Shown here: in pieces, positions 6,749 to 15,160 of the stretch | How positions within the stretch are numbered: position 1 is the stretch's first letter | Layout: each line of letters starts with the position of its first letter | Origin: Anderseniella sp. | GTDB lineage: Bacteria; Pseudomonadota; Alphaproteobacteria; Rhizobiales; Aestuariivirgaceae | Direction: 5' to 3' | Length of the DNA: 48,298 nucleotides | Assembly: GCA_030626025.1 (NCBI GenBank) | Contig: DAOUPT010000023.1 | Span: forward strand, 1 to 48,298 | The notes under the pieces: generated by a model | The model's database searches: none | What the model was told of the DNA's origin: nothing | What the model saw: the letters and a program-made list of their open reading frames with translations, nothing else | Program-made: the position numbers and the translations under genes

Positions 6749-6813
6749 CCCGGCCGGTCAGGCCGCCCTCCCGGAGGCCCGAACGCAGTGAGGAATAGCC
6801 GCGAGGGGAATCC

Positions 6814-6836
6814 CCCCTATCGTCTAACGATAGGGG
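6814..6836 (-). repeat. Hairpin spanning the OmpA-type stop codon
   Basis: CCCCTATCGT and ACGATAGGGG pair perfectly around CTA. The stop codon of the minus-strand gene (6817-6819) lies inside the stem, so the last codons of the gene are part of the palindrome. This suggests the palindromic block was added at, or helped form, the 3' end of the gene. Confidence 0.6.
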
Positions 6837-8817
6837 TAATACGCCGAATTGTTACGCGGCGGTTTTCTGATTCAGGTTCCAGGGTCGGGATTTTCAGATA
6901 TCGTTCACCAAGCCCAACTGTAACCAGATTGTTAGCGGAAATTACAAAGAACTTCGTCAGTGCCTCTTTAACCGCAATTGCCCGTTGCTGGGACAAACCA
7001 ATATTGTAAGCATCTGAGCCTACTGCATCTGTATGCCCTTCAATCTGGAATACTTCGTAGGGACGCAGTGCCAAAATCTTCTCAATTGTCACCGCCATGC
7101 GTTCGAGTTCATCGACCTCTTCTTCCCGGATCCAATATTCATTGAAGCCAAAATTGATGGTATCTACATCGATCCCGGCAAATTGACGGGTCAACTCAGG
7201 GCGACGAATTATCTCGGCACGACTGTACCGGCGATTATAGGTTCTTGTTTCAGGTCTCAGCAACTGGCGCTGGATCATAAACTTATCTGATTCTGCCGCA
7301 GTGATGTCACCACGTGGCGCCCTTGGATAATTATTGGCATAATCTGGATTTGTTTCGAAACGTAGTTGACCTTGCGATCGCAATCGCCTCATTTTTTCCT
7401 GGCGACGATCACGGGCTGCCAAAAGGCGATGTCGTTTTTCCATACGATCCAGACGCAGCATTGCTTTTAGCGCAGTGTGCTGTTTGCTGGTTAACGCCAC
7501 ATATTTCAACACCTCGCGGTTTGATCTGATACGACGACGTAACTGGCGTTTGTTTAGCTCACTTGATACGCGATAATCTGAGAGCAAACGCTTCGCCTTT
7601 TCTGCCAATGCGATATCGGATCGGGTCGGCGGGGCTAGCTGATATCCCTGGCCTTCTTGTCGTTCGCGCCTGGCTTTAATCCTGCGGCGCAATTCTGTTC
7701 GATCCGCAGCAAGCTTTCTCGCAAGTTGACGGCGAATGTCACGGGGAAGATCTTGTTGTTGTAATTGTGCCCTTATTGCCCTGACACGGGTTTGCAACTC
7801 CTTGCCGGTCAAACGAACTGCTGGTCTGCGATCTTGTAAAACATCGATATGACGTGGATATGGAAGTCGATTGGCTCTGCTACGGCTTTCAAGTTCACGA
7901 AGATCTCGTGAGCGCATCCGTGAAGCCATATTACGTTGCCGCTTGTCTAAATTGCTTGCATTTGCAATGCCTTCCAGAGCACGTATTCGACGGTTTAGAG
8001 CTTTGGTTGAAAGAGACCGGGCCGGGTGTTTATCATTTAACACAGCAGCAACAGCCGGAGGAGTTGTGCCCTGACTACGACTTCTCAGCTCGGCGACATC
8101 AGTGTCGCGCATGGTTAAAGCCCTGCGGTGCCATTTGGGCTGGCTTTGACGCGCAGCAATAATACGTTGCAAACTTTCAACACGTTGTTTTAACTGCCGG
8201 GTCGACAAGCTGTAAGCTGGTCGCTCGTCGCGCAAAACACGACCTGCTTCAGAGGCGGATTTAGCACGCCCCTGTGGAGGTATTTGAGGTGTTTTTGTTC
8301 TTACACTAGCGCGCTTTCTCAATTCTGTTCTATCGGCGGTGTACATAGCACGCGCTCTGCGTAGCGATTCGGTTCGAACGTCCCCGCTGTTAATAATACT
8401 TCTCAAAGAAGTAAGACGCTGCTTTAATTGCCGGTCTGGGAGATTCGAGGATGGCCGTTTATCACGCAAAATACGAAGTATTTGAGGCTGTAATCCGGCT
8501 TGCCGTTTGGCTGGTTTTTGAACTCTGGGTTTACGAACCGTACTACGCTTTTTCAACTCAGCCTTATCGGCAGCGCGCATATTGAGTCCTCTCTGGCGCC
8601 ACTTAGGATGAATTTTTGAATTGGAAACAACCCGATTGAGAATGCCGATACGATGCTTTAACTGCTTTACAGAAAGTTTGGCTGATGGGCGTTTGTCGCG
8701 TAAAATCTGACTGTCTTTAGCTACTGTCTGGGCCATCGATACATGAGTGAACGATACTGAAAGCATGCAGGCGAGCAACAAAACCTGCAGGTTATTACGT
8801 AATTTTTGAATTCTCAT
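6817..8817 (-). CDS. Exported OmpA-family protein with six internal repeats
   Basis: This 666-residue protein has a signal peptide (residues 1-30, ending VSMAQ). Six imperfect repeats of about 54 residues follow, near 38-91, 116-169, 194-247, 259-312, 326-379 and 410-466. Each opens with L.D.RP...L, continues with (R/K)QLK.R and ends with D..EL..R. The first three start exactly 78 residues apart. Residues about 550-660 form an OmpA C-terminal domain with GHTDAVGS; D597 and R612 are the residues expected to bind diaminopimelate of peptidoglycan. The repeat region is very basic and probably helical. An envelope-anchoring or spacer role is likely. I do not recognise the repeat family. Confidence 0.8.
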   Translation of the reverse strand: MRIQKLRNNLQVLLLACMLSVSFTHVSMAQTVAKDSQILRDKRPSAKLSVKQLKHRIGILNRVVSNSKIHPKWRQRGLNMRAADKAELKKRSTVRKPRVQKPAKRQAGLQPQILRILRDKRPSSNLPDRQLKQRLTSLRSIINSGDVRTESLRRARAMYTADRTELRKRASVRTKTPQIPPQGRAKSASEAGRVLRDERPAYSLSTRQLKQRVESLQRIIAARQSQPKWHRRALTMRDTDVAELRSRSQGTTPPAVAAVLNDKHPARSLSTKALNRRIRALEGIANASNLDKRQRNMASRMRSRDLRELESRSRANRLPYPRHIDVLQDRRPAVRLTGKELQTRVRAIRAQLQQQDLPRDIRRQLARKLAADRTELRRRIKARRERQEGQGYQLAPPTRSDIALAEKAKRLLSDYRVSSELNKRQLRRRIRSNREVLKYVALTSKQHTALKAMLRLDRMEKRHRLLAARDRRQEKMRRLRSQGQLRFETNPDYANNYPRAPRGDITAAESDKFMIQRQLLRPETRTYNRRYSRAEIIRRPELTRQFAGIDVDTINFGFNEYWIREEEVDELERMAVTIEKILALRPYEVFQIEGHTDAVGSDAYNIGLSQQRAIAVKEALTKFFVISANNLVTVGLGERYLKIPTLEPESENRRVTIRRITPIVRR

Positions 8818-8999
8818 TTAAGCATACCTTGTTTACGGGCTATTCTCGAACAAACTGGATTGAAAACCGTTCTTTTGACTTTCATTTTGTGTTTTAATCC
8901 TACCTGCAAGTTGCGCCACCCCGGTGTAACGCAATGCAAAAGTGCCCGACTATCGAACAAGGGCAACTTATGAGTTATCAAAACGGAGATGAATGTGAC

Positions 9000-9383
9000 A
9001 TGAACCCAATAAATCTAGAAGATGCATCAGATGATGTAAAAGCAGTTTTTGAAGATATTATGGCAACCCGTAATGTGCCTGATGTCAATAATTTCTGGAA
9101 ATATCTGGCAAATGAGCCGCGGATGCTGGCCCATGTGTGGTCAAGCCTGAAAGACATGATGGGACCGGGTGCGCTTGATCCGCTGACCAAAGAGCTGATT
9201 TACGTGGCAATTTCAGTTTCCAACGATTGCGACTACTGCATGGCCAGCCACACGGCATCGGCCCGGGCCAAAGGTGCCAATGATGAAATGCTGAATGAAT
9301 TGTACGCCGTTGTCGGACTGGCCAACATGACCAACCGGCTAGTGAACGCTTATAAGGTGCCGGTGGATGATGCATTCAAGTAA
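9000..9383 (+). CDS. AhpD-like carboxymuconolactone decarboxylase family protein
   Basis: This 127-residue protein carries the complete AhpD-type redox signature: E65, eleven residues, then C77-x-x-C80 and H84 (NDCDYCMASH). In AhpD the two Cys and the His reduce disulphides or peroxides by proton relay. The GPGALDPLTKELI segment before it is typical. The start at 9000 (GGAG 11 bp upstream) fits homologues best; ATG at 8970 with AAGGG at good spacing is a real alternative and would add 10 residues. A thiol peroxidase or disulphide reductase role is likely; the partner is unknown. It stands alone between divergent OmpA-type and J-domain genes. Confidence 0.82.
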   Translation: MNPINLEDASDDVKAVFEDIMATRNVPDVNNFWKYLANEPRMLAHVWSSLKDMMGPGALDPLTKELIYVAISVSNDCDYCMASHTASARAKGANDEMLNELYAVVGLANMTNRLVNAYKVPVDDAFK

Positions 9384-9468
9384 GCATAAACAATCCGCTG
9401 ACATTTACTAATCGGAAAGTCATTTGTGCTACCTCTTTGCAAATAATAAATTTGGAGACGTCCAGCTA

Positions 9469-9972
9469 ATGTTTAATTCCGAAAATGCCACCAAAAACAT
9501 CCCGGTAACGGTCACGCTGATGGACGGGAGTGTGCAAATGGGCAACATCATGATCGGCTTGACCTCTGATCTGCAGCGGACATTAAACGGCGACACCAAA
9601 TTTCTCGAGTTTGAAGACATGAACGGCAACCGGTGTTTTTTCGGTCGGCATTCGATTGCGCAAGTGGCACCGACAGATATTCCAAAAGTCAAAAAACTTA
9701 ATTCTGGCACTGACAGCGATGAAGATTTCAATCCGTTCCGGATTTTGAAAATTGCTCCCGGTTCTGATGCAGCCACCATTCAGGCGGCCTACTACGCGCG
9801 GGCAAAACTTTACCACCCTGACCGCTTTTCCAACGCTCAATTGCCTGACGAAATGGCTCGCTATGCCGAAAACATGAGCAGGCTAGTTAATGCGGCTTTT
9901 CAAACTCTGCAAAGTCAGGCAAAGCTGTCCGCAACCCAGCCAGAAGCGCAAAACCAGGCGGTTAACCTTTAG
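9469..9972 (+). CDS. J-domain protein with novel N-terminal domain (paralogue 1)
   Basis: The product has 167 residues. Residues 1-75 form a beta-rich domain (VTVTLMDG, LNGDTKFLEF, then a basic edge) shared with the next gene. Residues 88-148 are a J domain with FNPFRILKI and an intact HPD at 116-118 (LYHPDRF), which is the loop needed to stimulate Hsp70 ATPase. The C-terminal tail is short and Gln/Ala-rich. The start at 9469 has GGAG 11 bp upstream; the frame extends to 9424 without support. It lacks the zinc-finger and C-terminal domains of DnaJ, so it is a specialised DnaK co-chaperone. Confidence 0.82.
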   Translation: MFNSENATKNIPVTVTLMDGSVQMGNIMIGLTSDLQRTLNGDTKFLEFEDMNGNRCFFGRHSIAQVAPTDIPKVKKLNSGTDSDEDFNPFRILKIAPGSDAATIQAAYYARAKLYHPDRFSNAQLPDEMARYAENMSRLVNAAFQTLQSQAKLSATQPEAQNQAVNL

Positions 9973-10005
9973 CCCTCTGAAACTGGCTGTTTTTCAACGT
10001 TTTTT

Positions 10006-10014
10006 TGCTATAAT
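10006..10014 (+). promoter_or_regulatory. Extended -10 promoter candidate of J-domain paralogue 2
   Basis: TG-C-TATAAT (10006-10014) is a perfect extended -10 element following a T-rich run. The -35 region (around 9987) is poor, as is common for extended -10 promoters. The next gene starts at 10165, giving a leader of about 145 bases. Confidence 0.45.
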
Positions 10015-10164
10015 ACTTGGTGCATCTTCTGTTCACCAATGTAATTTTTAACAGTTTCTTTGCATTGAATTTTAACAAGCCCTGTAAGGTTCTGCGCTAG
10101 TGTCTGATGAACACAACCGGTCTGGACACAAATGTTGCCAGTCGGGAGCGAGAGGTTAGAAAAG

Positions 10165-10677
10165 ATGTTTAATTCAGAACAACGCGTAAAGCATGTATTT
10201 GCCAGTGTGAGATTGTCTGATGGACGCCAGCTTGATGGCAAATTTATTATAGCCGAAACATCCAATTTGCTGATGACCCTGAATGGCGACGGGAAATTTG
10301 CAGTGTTTGTCAACCACAAAGGCAACACCAAACTGATTGCCAAGTCTTCCATTGTTGAAGCCAATGAAAAGCAAATCAAGAAAATTAAACCACTGGCCTG
10401 TTCAAATGACAATGGTTTTGACCCTTACAAAATCCTCGGTGTGAGCACCGAAACCACGTTTGATATCATCGAAGCACAATACAAGAAGTTGGCGCGCCGC
10501 TATCATCCTGGCCGTTATACCCATAAGGAAATGCCGACTGAAATTGCTGAATATGCGTTGAGCATTTCGCAACAGGTTGAACAAGCTTTTCAGTCACTAG
10601 CCGCCTGTGGCCAAGAAGACTTGGTCACCTGTATCCAAGAAGACTTGGTCACCTGTGACCAAAAGGTAGCTGTTTAA
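10165..10677 (+). CDS. J-domain-like protein with HPG motif (paralogue 2)
   Basis: This 170-residue protein is a tandem paralogue of the one at 9469. Both begin MFNSE, share the LNGD.KF core of the N-terminal domain, and have a J-type domain (FDPYKILGV..., residues 86-146). Here the catalytic loop reads YHPG at 113-116, so the Asp of HPD is replaced by Gly. HPD Asp is needed to activate Hsp70, so this copy may bind partners without activating DnaK. The tail contains an 8-residue repeat (C-x-QEDLVT) encoded by a 24-bp direct repeat. GAGAGGTT precedes the start at good spacing. Confidence 0.82.
   Translation: MFNSEQRVKHVFASVRLSDGRQLDGKFIIAETSNLLMTLNGDGKFAVFVNHKGNTKLIAKSSIVEANEKQIKKIKPLACSNDNGFDPYKILGVSTETTFDIIEAQYKKLARRYHPGRYTHKEMPTEIAEYALSISQQVEQAFQSLAACGQEDLVTCIQEDLVTCDQKVAV
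10604..10661 (+). repeat. 24-bp in-frame direct repeat in J-like gene
   Basis: Units at 10604-10627 and 10628-10651 share CCAAGAAGACTTGGTCA and CCTGT, differing only at two bases, and a third partial unit follows to 10661. The period of 24 bp keeps frame and adds eight residues per copy, which looks like recent slippage. Confidence 0.85.
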
Positions 10678-10754
10678 TCCGCTTTTTCCTTCCAAACCCG
10701 TCTGGCATGGGTTAGGTCTGACGCGATTTTAACGAGCGCTGACAATTAACCCAC

Positions 10755-12656
10755 ATGCTTCACATTAATGACCTGACCTTTCGTATTGAAGGACGCCTGC
10801 TGATTGATCATGCAACGGCGGCCTTGCCGACCGGGCAAAAGGTCGGACTTGTGGGCCGCAACGGCACGGGCAAATCGACCCTGCTCAAGCTGATTTTGGG
10901 ACTTTTATCCAGCGAAACCGGTTCTATTTCGATTCCAAGACGGGCTCGCATCGGCACCGTGGCGCAAGAAGCCCCCGGTGGTGATACCAGTTTGATTGAT
11001 ACGGTGCTGGTTGCAGATCTTGAACGCACCAAATTACTGGCTGAATCAGAAACCGTCACTGATCCGGACCGCATTGCAGAGATTCACAACCGCCTTGCCG
11101 ATATTGATGCTCACACAGCACCTTCACGGGCAGCAACTATTCTGTCCGGTTTGGGGTTTTCTGAAGAGGCCCAGCTGGGCCCTTGCGGTGGTCTTTCCGG
11201 TGGCTGGCGGATGCGGGTAGCGCTGGCGGCGGCCCTGTTTGCTGCTCCCGATGTGCTTTTACTCGATGAGCCAACCAACTACCTCGATCTTGAAGGGGTC
11301 ATCTGGCTCAAGCAATATCTGCGCAATTATCGCCATACGATCCTGATCGTCAGTCATGATCGCGACCTGCTTAACGAGTCCGTCAATGCGATTTTGCACC
11401 TCGATCAACGCAAGCTGACGCTTTATCAGGGCAATTACGATAATTTCGAACGCATGCGGCGCGAAAAGCAGGCCCTGCAACTCAAGTTGAAAAAGAAGCA
11501 AGACGACCAACGACGTCATATGGAAGCTTTTGTTGACCGCTTTCGCGCCTCGGCCACCAAAGCCCGGCAGGCACAATCACGTTTGAAAGCACTGGCCCGT
11601 CTGCAACCAATTGCTGACATCGTTGAAGAACGCTCGGCCAGTTTTCACTTCCCCAAAGCGGAAAAGATTCTTAACCCGCCACTGGTTCGTCTCGAAGGGG
11701 CGTCGGTTGGTTATGAACCGGGCAAGCCCATTCTGCGCAATATCAATTTGCGCATTGATGGTGATGACCGCATCGCCCTTTTGGGGGCCAATGGCAATGG
11801 CAAGTCAACATTTGCCAAACTTTTATGCGGCCATCTGCAGGTTGAAGAAGGCCACATGCGCCATCATAAAAAGATGGAGGTAGCCTATTTTGCCCAGCAC
11901 CAATCAGACGAGCTTGAAGAAGACCTGACGCCATACGATTATTTCACCAAACTTTTGCCTGATTCGACGCAAGCTCAGAGGCGGGCAAGGCTTGGCCAGT
12001 ACGGCTTTGGCATTGATCACGCCAACACCAAATGCAGCAAGCTTTCAGGTGGTGAAAAAGCCCGCCTGTTGTTTGCCCTTGCCGCCTTTAACGGCCCCCA
12101 TGTGCTGGTGCTTGATGAACCGACCAACCACCTTGATGTGGATGCCCGCGAAGCCCTGATCCATGCTATCAACGATTTTGAAGGGGCGGTTATTCTGATC
12201 GCCCACGACCGCCATTTGATCGAAACCTGCGTTGATCGGCTGTGGCTGGTGCGCGGTGGCACAGTTGCTCCTTTTGATGGTGACCTTGATGATTACACCC
12301 GCATTATCCTTGATGATGCCAAGCTGGCCCGCAAGAAAAAACCTGAATCAAATCAGAGTGATAAGAAAGCGGCCTCACAAAATGATTCAAGACAGGACCG
12401 CAAAGCCCGGGCTCTTGCCCGCGATGGATTGCTGCCGCTGAAAAGCAAAATCCAGAAAGCTGAATCGAATATCAAAAAACTGCAGCAAAAACTGTCGGTC
12501 ATTGACCGCGCCCTGGCGGTGCCCAGCCTGTATAAAACCGACCCCAAGCAGGCGCAGGATTTTAACAAACTGCGGGTGAAACTGGCTGGTGATGTTGAAA
12601 TCAGGGAACTTGAATGGCTGGAATTACTGGAAGAGCTTGAGACCTTGCGTGCTTAA
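10755..12656 (+). CDS. ABC-F family ATPase (Uup/YheS-like)
   Basis: This 633-residue protein has two ABC ATPase domains in one chain and no membrane segment, as in ABC-F translation factors. The first Walker A is GRNGTGKST at 34-42, with signature LSGGWRMRV and Walker B LLLDEPTNYLDL. The second has GANGNGKST, LSGGEKARL and VLDEPTNHLDV. Between them lies the charged helical linker (P-site tRNA interaction motif region), and the C-terminus is a basic coiled coil as in Uup. ABC-F proteins act on the ribosome to relieve stalled or strained states. In related genomes an ABC-F gene lies near ndk and holC, as here. Confidence 0.92.
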   Translation: MLHINDLTFRIEGRLLIDHATAALPTGQKVGLVGRNGTGKSTLLKLILGLLSSETGSISIPRRARIGTVAQEAPGGDTSLIDTVLVADLERTKLLAESETVTDPDRIAEIHNRLADIDAHTAPSRAATILSGLGFSEEAQLGPCGGLSGGWRMRVALAAALFAAPDVLLLDEPTNYLDLEGVIWLKQYLRNYRHTILIVSHDRDLLNESVNAILHLDQRKLTLYQGNYDNFERMRREKQALQLKLKKKQDDQRRHMEAFVDRFRASATKARQAQSRLKALARLQPIADIVEERSASFHFPKAEKILNPPLVRLEGASVGYEPGKPILRNINLRIDGDDRIALLGANGNGKSTFAKLLCGHLQVEEGHMRHHKKMEVAYFAQHQSDELEEDLTPYDYFTKLLPDSTQAQRRARLGQYGFGIDHANTKCSKLSGGEKARLLFALAAFNGPHVLVLDEPTNHLDVDAREALIHAINDFEGAVILIAHDRHLIETCVDRLWLVRGGTVAPFDGDLDDYTRIILDDAKLARKKKPESNQSDKKAASQNDSRQDRKARALARDGLLPLKSKIQKAESNIKKLQQKLSVIDRALAVPSLYKTDPKQAQDFNKLRVKLAGDVEIRELEWLELLEELETLRA

Positions 12657-12686
12657 ATGTAGAGTGTAATTTTTGTGGAGAGAACA

Positions 12687-13151
12687 ATGAATTCAACTCT
12701 TTTTAGCCGTGCACTGTTGGGCGCTGCGATGTTCTTTATTGGTGGTTTTTCTCCTGCTTTCAGCCAGAGTCTGCCACCACAATCGACCTACCAGGCTATG
12801 CTGGATTATGGCAAAAAATCCGGCTGGATTGCTTTTCGAAATTATGATGGTCGGCAGTTGGTCTATTTCACTCATCTGCAAACCATGCATTGCCGGTTGC
12901 AGGAAATTCGTTACTCGATAAACTCCAAAGATCTCGACCAGCGCTTCAAGCTGGTAAAATGCAATCCCCAACTGCCTTTTTCACTGCCGAGCAATTCAGG
13001 TCTGAATGATATTGCTCTGCGGCTGTCACTCGGTGAGGCCGATTTCGTTGCTGTACAAGTTGTGTGGGATGATGGCCGCGAAAGCGAGATTGCTGTTTAT
13101 GAGCCTTGCAAGGACGTTGGTGACAGTAGCTGTACTGTGCTGGTTGAATAG
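12687..13151 (+). CDS. Secreted small protein of unknown function
   Basis: The product has 154 residues with a clear signal peptide (hydrophobic stretch 9-24, cleavage near AFS-QS). The mature protein contains four Cys (HCRL, KCNP, PCKD, SCTV) that may form two disulphides. The start at 12687 follows GTGGAGAG. I do not recognise a family. It follows the ABC-F gene by 30 bp on the same strand and may share its transcript. It converges on the ogt-like gene with one base between the stop codons. Confidence 0.65.
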   Translation: MNSTLFSRALLGAAMFFIGGFSPAFSQSLPPQSTYQAMLDYGKKSGWIAFRNYDGRQLVYFTHLQTMHCRLQEIRYSINSKDLDQRFKLVKCNPQLPFSLPSNSGLNDIALRLSLGEADFVAVQVVWDDGRESEIAVYEPCKDVGDSSCTVLVE

Positions 13152-13152
13152 T

Positions 13153-13671
13153 TCACTCAAACAATAGTCCCTGATGACCGCTCGGCGGTGCGATGGTTTG
13201 TTCGTGTCTTAACAAAAATTCCTTGGTTGGCAATCCGCCACCGAATCCGGTCAGGGATTTGTTGGCACCGATGACCCTGTGACAGGGCAGGATGATGGCC
13301 AAATTGTTGGCCCCGTTGGCCGCGCCGACAGCACGACTGGCCTTCGGACGGTCTATGCGGTTGGCCAGTTCGCCATAGGAAATAGTTTCGCCAAAGGGGA
13401 TCGATGGCAGCGCTAACCAGACCTGTTTCTGGAATTGCGTACCTTCCAACTCCAATGGCAGATCAAACTCCAGCCGTTCACCAGCAAAATATTCATCAAG
13501 CTGCTTGATCACCTCTGTAAAGGTTTCAGCGTTCTCGCGCCATTCCTTGCGGGGCTGCCTGACCTTGGGACCGGAGGGGAAACTTAACACATGCAGTGCC
13601 TTGGCGGTGCCAGCCAGCAAAAGCGCACCAACCGGGCTGTCATAATAAGTGTAATCAAGTTGTTGGGCCAT
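13153..13671 (-). CDS. ogt: Methylated-DNA--protein-cysteine S-methyltransferase
   Basis: This 172-residue protein repairs O6-methylguanine by moving the methyl group to its own Cys. The active-site motif PCHRVIG is present with acceptor C130. The preceding helix-turn-helix region (ISYGELANRIDRPKASRAVG) and the GGLPTKEFLLRHE segment are typical. The gene overlaps the end of the Ada-like regulator gene by 17 bp and is translated after it, so the two-gene unit corresponds to the two halves of E. coli Ada as separate proteins. Confidence 0.93.
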   Translation of the reverse strand: MAQQLDYTYYDSPVGALLLAGTAKALHVLSFPSGPKVRQPRKEWRENAETFTEVIKQLDEYFAGERLEFDLPLELEGTQFQKQVWLALPSIPFGETISYGELANRIDRPKASRAVGAANGANNLAIILPCHRVIGANKSLTGFGGGLPTKEFLLRHEQTIAPPSGHQGLLFE

Positions 13672-14233
13672 TTTTCAGCACCTCCTTTAACAGCGCTTGC
13701 GGCGAGCGGCCATAAAGCTCCCTGAAAACCGTGTTGAAGCGGCGAACCGATTTAAAACCGGCGCGGGTGGCGACTTCAGCCATGGTCAAGCCACCCTGAT
13801 TGAGCAGGCGCTTGGCTTTTCGCATCCGCACGGTTTTGGCCGTTTGCACCGGACTTGCACCAATGTGGCGGGCAAACAGCCGTGATAAATGGCGCGGGCC
13901 AACACCCAATCGCTCGGCCAGTTGTGCCACGCTACCGCTGTCCAGCGCCCCGTCTTCGATCAATCGCAAGGCCCGCTCAACTGTGGTTTTAGTGCCTTTC
14001 CAGGCCGGGCAAAACGGCACTGTTTCAGGACGGCAGCGCAAACAGGGCCGATATCCGGCCTGCTCGGCCGCCGGGGCTGTTTCAAAGAATGATATATTTT
14101 TGGTCAACGGCTGGCGTACGGAACATACCGGGCGACAATAAATCCAGGTCGTCCTGACCGCCGTAAAAAACCGCCCGTCATAATCAGGGTCACGCTCAAG
14201 CCGCGCTTTATTGCAAGTTTCAAAATCTAACAT
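13655..14233 (-). CDS. Ada-type methylphosphotriester sensor with AraC HTH
   Basis: This 192-residue protein has the Ada metal-binding domain at residues 1-75 with C33, C37, C64 and C67 (IYCRPVC and RPCLRC) as zinc ligands; the first of these accepts methyl groups from DNA phosphotriesters in Ada. Residues 85-185 form an AraC-type double helix-turn-helix (VAQLAERLGVGPRHLSRLF and MAEVATRAGFKSVRRFN). Neither an AlkA glycosylase nor a methylguanine transferase domain is fused; the latter is the next gene. It probably senses alkylation damage and activates the pair. An inverted repeat covers its start codon. Confidence 0.9.
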   Translation of the reverse strand: MLDFETCNKARLERDPDYDGRFFTAVRTTWIYCRPVCSVRQPLTKNISFFETAPAAEQAGYRPCLRCRPETVPFCPAWKGTKTTVERALRLIEDGALDSGSVAQLAERLGVGPRHLSRLFARHIGASPVQTAKTVRMRKAKRLLNQGGLTMAEVATRAGFKSVRRFNTVFRELYGRSPQALLKEVLKNGPTT

Positions 14234-14247
14234 GAGAGCTATGTTAG
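14227..14247. promoter_or_regulatory. Inverted repeat over the ada-like start codon
   Basis: CTAACAT (14227-14233) and ATGTTAG (14241-14247) are perfect inverted arms around seven bases. The first includes the start codon of the minus-strand ada-like gene. It may be an autoregulatory operator or an RNA hairpin that masks the start. Confidence 0.45.
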
Positions 14248-14368
14248 TTTAGCGGCCCGCGAGAGCAAAGCAGGAAATGATTATCGAGTCCGAAAATGGC
14301 TATATCAGATTGGAATTGATCCCCAAAAACACTTGAGCCACCGCACCTAAATCCTTACATATAGCTTC

Positions 14369-15049
14369 ATGTTATACGTGATCGGTGGGCTGGCGTTGCT
14401 GGCTTTGATTTTTTTGCCACAAGTTTGGGTGCGCGGGGCTATTGCGCGGCACTCTAAACCACGGGATGATTTTCCAGGGACCGGGGGTGAGCTGGCGCGA
14501 CATTTGCTTGATGAGGCCGGGTTGCAATCGGTAAAGGTTGAGCAGACCACAGGCGGTGATCATTATGACCCGCGCGACAAGACCGTACGACTGAGTACAG
14601 CCAATCACGATGGCCGGTCTTTGAGCGCAGTTGCCATTGCAGCACACGAAGTGGGCCATGCCCTGCAGGATGCTGATGGCTATGGCCCCTTAAAGGTTCG
14701 CACCCGATTTGCCGGAACCGTGCAAAAAATTGAGAAAGTTGGTGGGGTGATCATGTTGGCTACACCGATGATTGCAGCGATCACTCGGGCACCCTCAATA
14801 ATTGCATTCGAACTGGCGGCCGGATTGCTGGTTTTATTGTCCTCTGTGGCCTTTCATCTGATCACACTGCCGGTTGAGCTGGACGCCAGTTTTGGTCGGG
14901 CATTGCCGATTTTAAAATCCGGAAAATATCTTGATAACAAAGACCTACCAGCAGCATCTCATGTTTTGAAAGCGGCTGCTTTTACCTACATTTCTGTGGC
15001 TCTGGTCAGCCTGCTTGACATTGCGCGATGGTTGCGACTTTTGCGCTGA
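14369..15049 (+). CDS. Membrane zinc metallopeptidase (YugP-like)
   Basis: This 226-residue protein has an N-terminal membrane helix (1-20), then the zinc motif HEVGHALQ at about 93-100, further membrane helices around 125-175, and the VELDASFGRAL segment that supplies the third ligand in this family. These features identify the Zn_peptidase_2 group (YugP). Substrates are not known. The start at 14369 has no clear ribosome site, but the membrane helix begins directly after it. It is divergent from the ada-like gene and is probably a single-gene unit. Confidence 0.85.
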   Translation: MLYVIGGLALLALIFLPQVWVRGAIARHSKPRDDFPGTGGELARHLLDEAGLQSVKVEQTTGGDHYDPRDKTVRLSTANHDGRSLSAVAIAAHEVGHALQDADGYGPLKVRTRFAGTVQKIEKVGGVIMLATPMIAAITRAPSIIAFELAAGLLVLLSSVAFHLITLPVELDASFGRALPILKSGKYLDNKDLPAASHVLKAAAFTYISVALVSLLDIARWLRLLR

Positions 15050-15160
15050 TACTCGCGGCAAAATAGCAAAAAAATTCCGCGATCAATTTACCTGTTTTTA
15101 TCCCTTTTGACTTAATATTTTAACCACGGAGTGACGACGGATTAATTTTGTGAGTGAGAA

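Larger units (their letters stand above)
6463..6816. other. Gene-free region rich in G runs and hairpins
   Basis: No coding frame is convincing here. The part next to ndk is purine-rich with a possible G-quadruplex (6533-6565). From about 6600 it is GC-rich and almost continuously palindromic, as annotated separately. Further short palindromes occur around 6749-6780 (GGCC/GGCC and CCTC/GAGG). Confidence 0.6.

Noticed and set aside
6463-6816. Prophage or IS attachment site
   Set aside because: The palindrome cluster shows no integrase, transposase, tRNA gene or target duplication nearby, so a mobile-element boundary cannot be claimed.
10604-10661. Possible CRISPR-like repeat
   Set aside because: The units are directly abutting without spacers and keep the reading frame of a J-domain gene.
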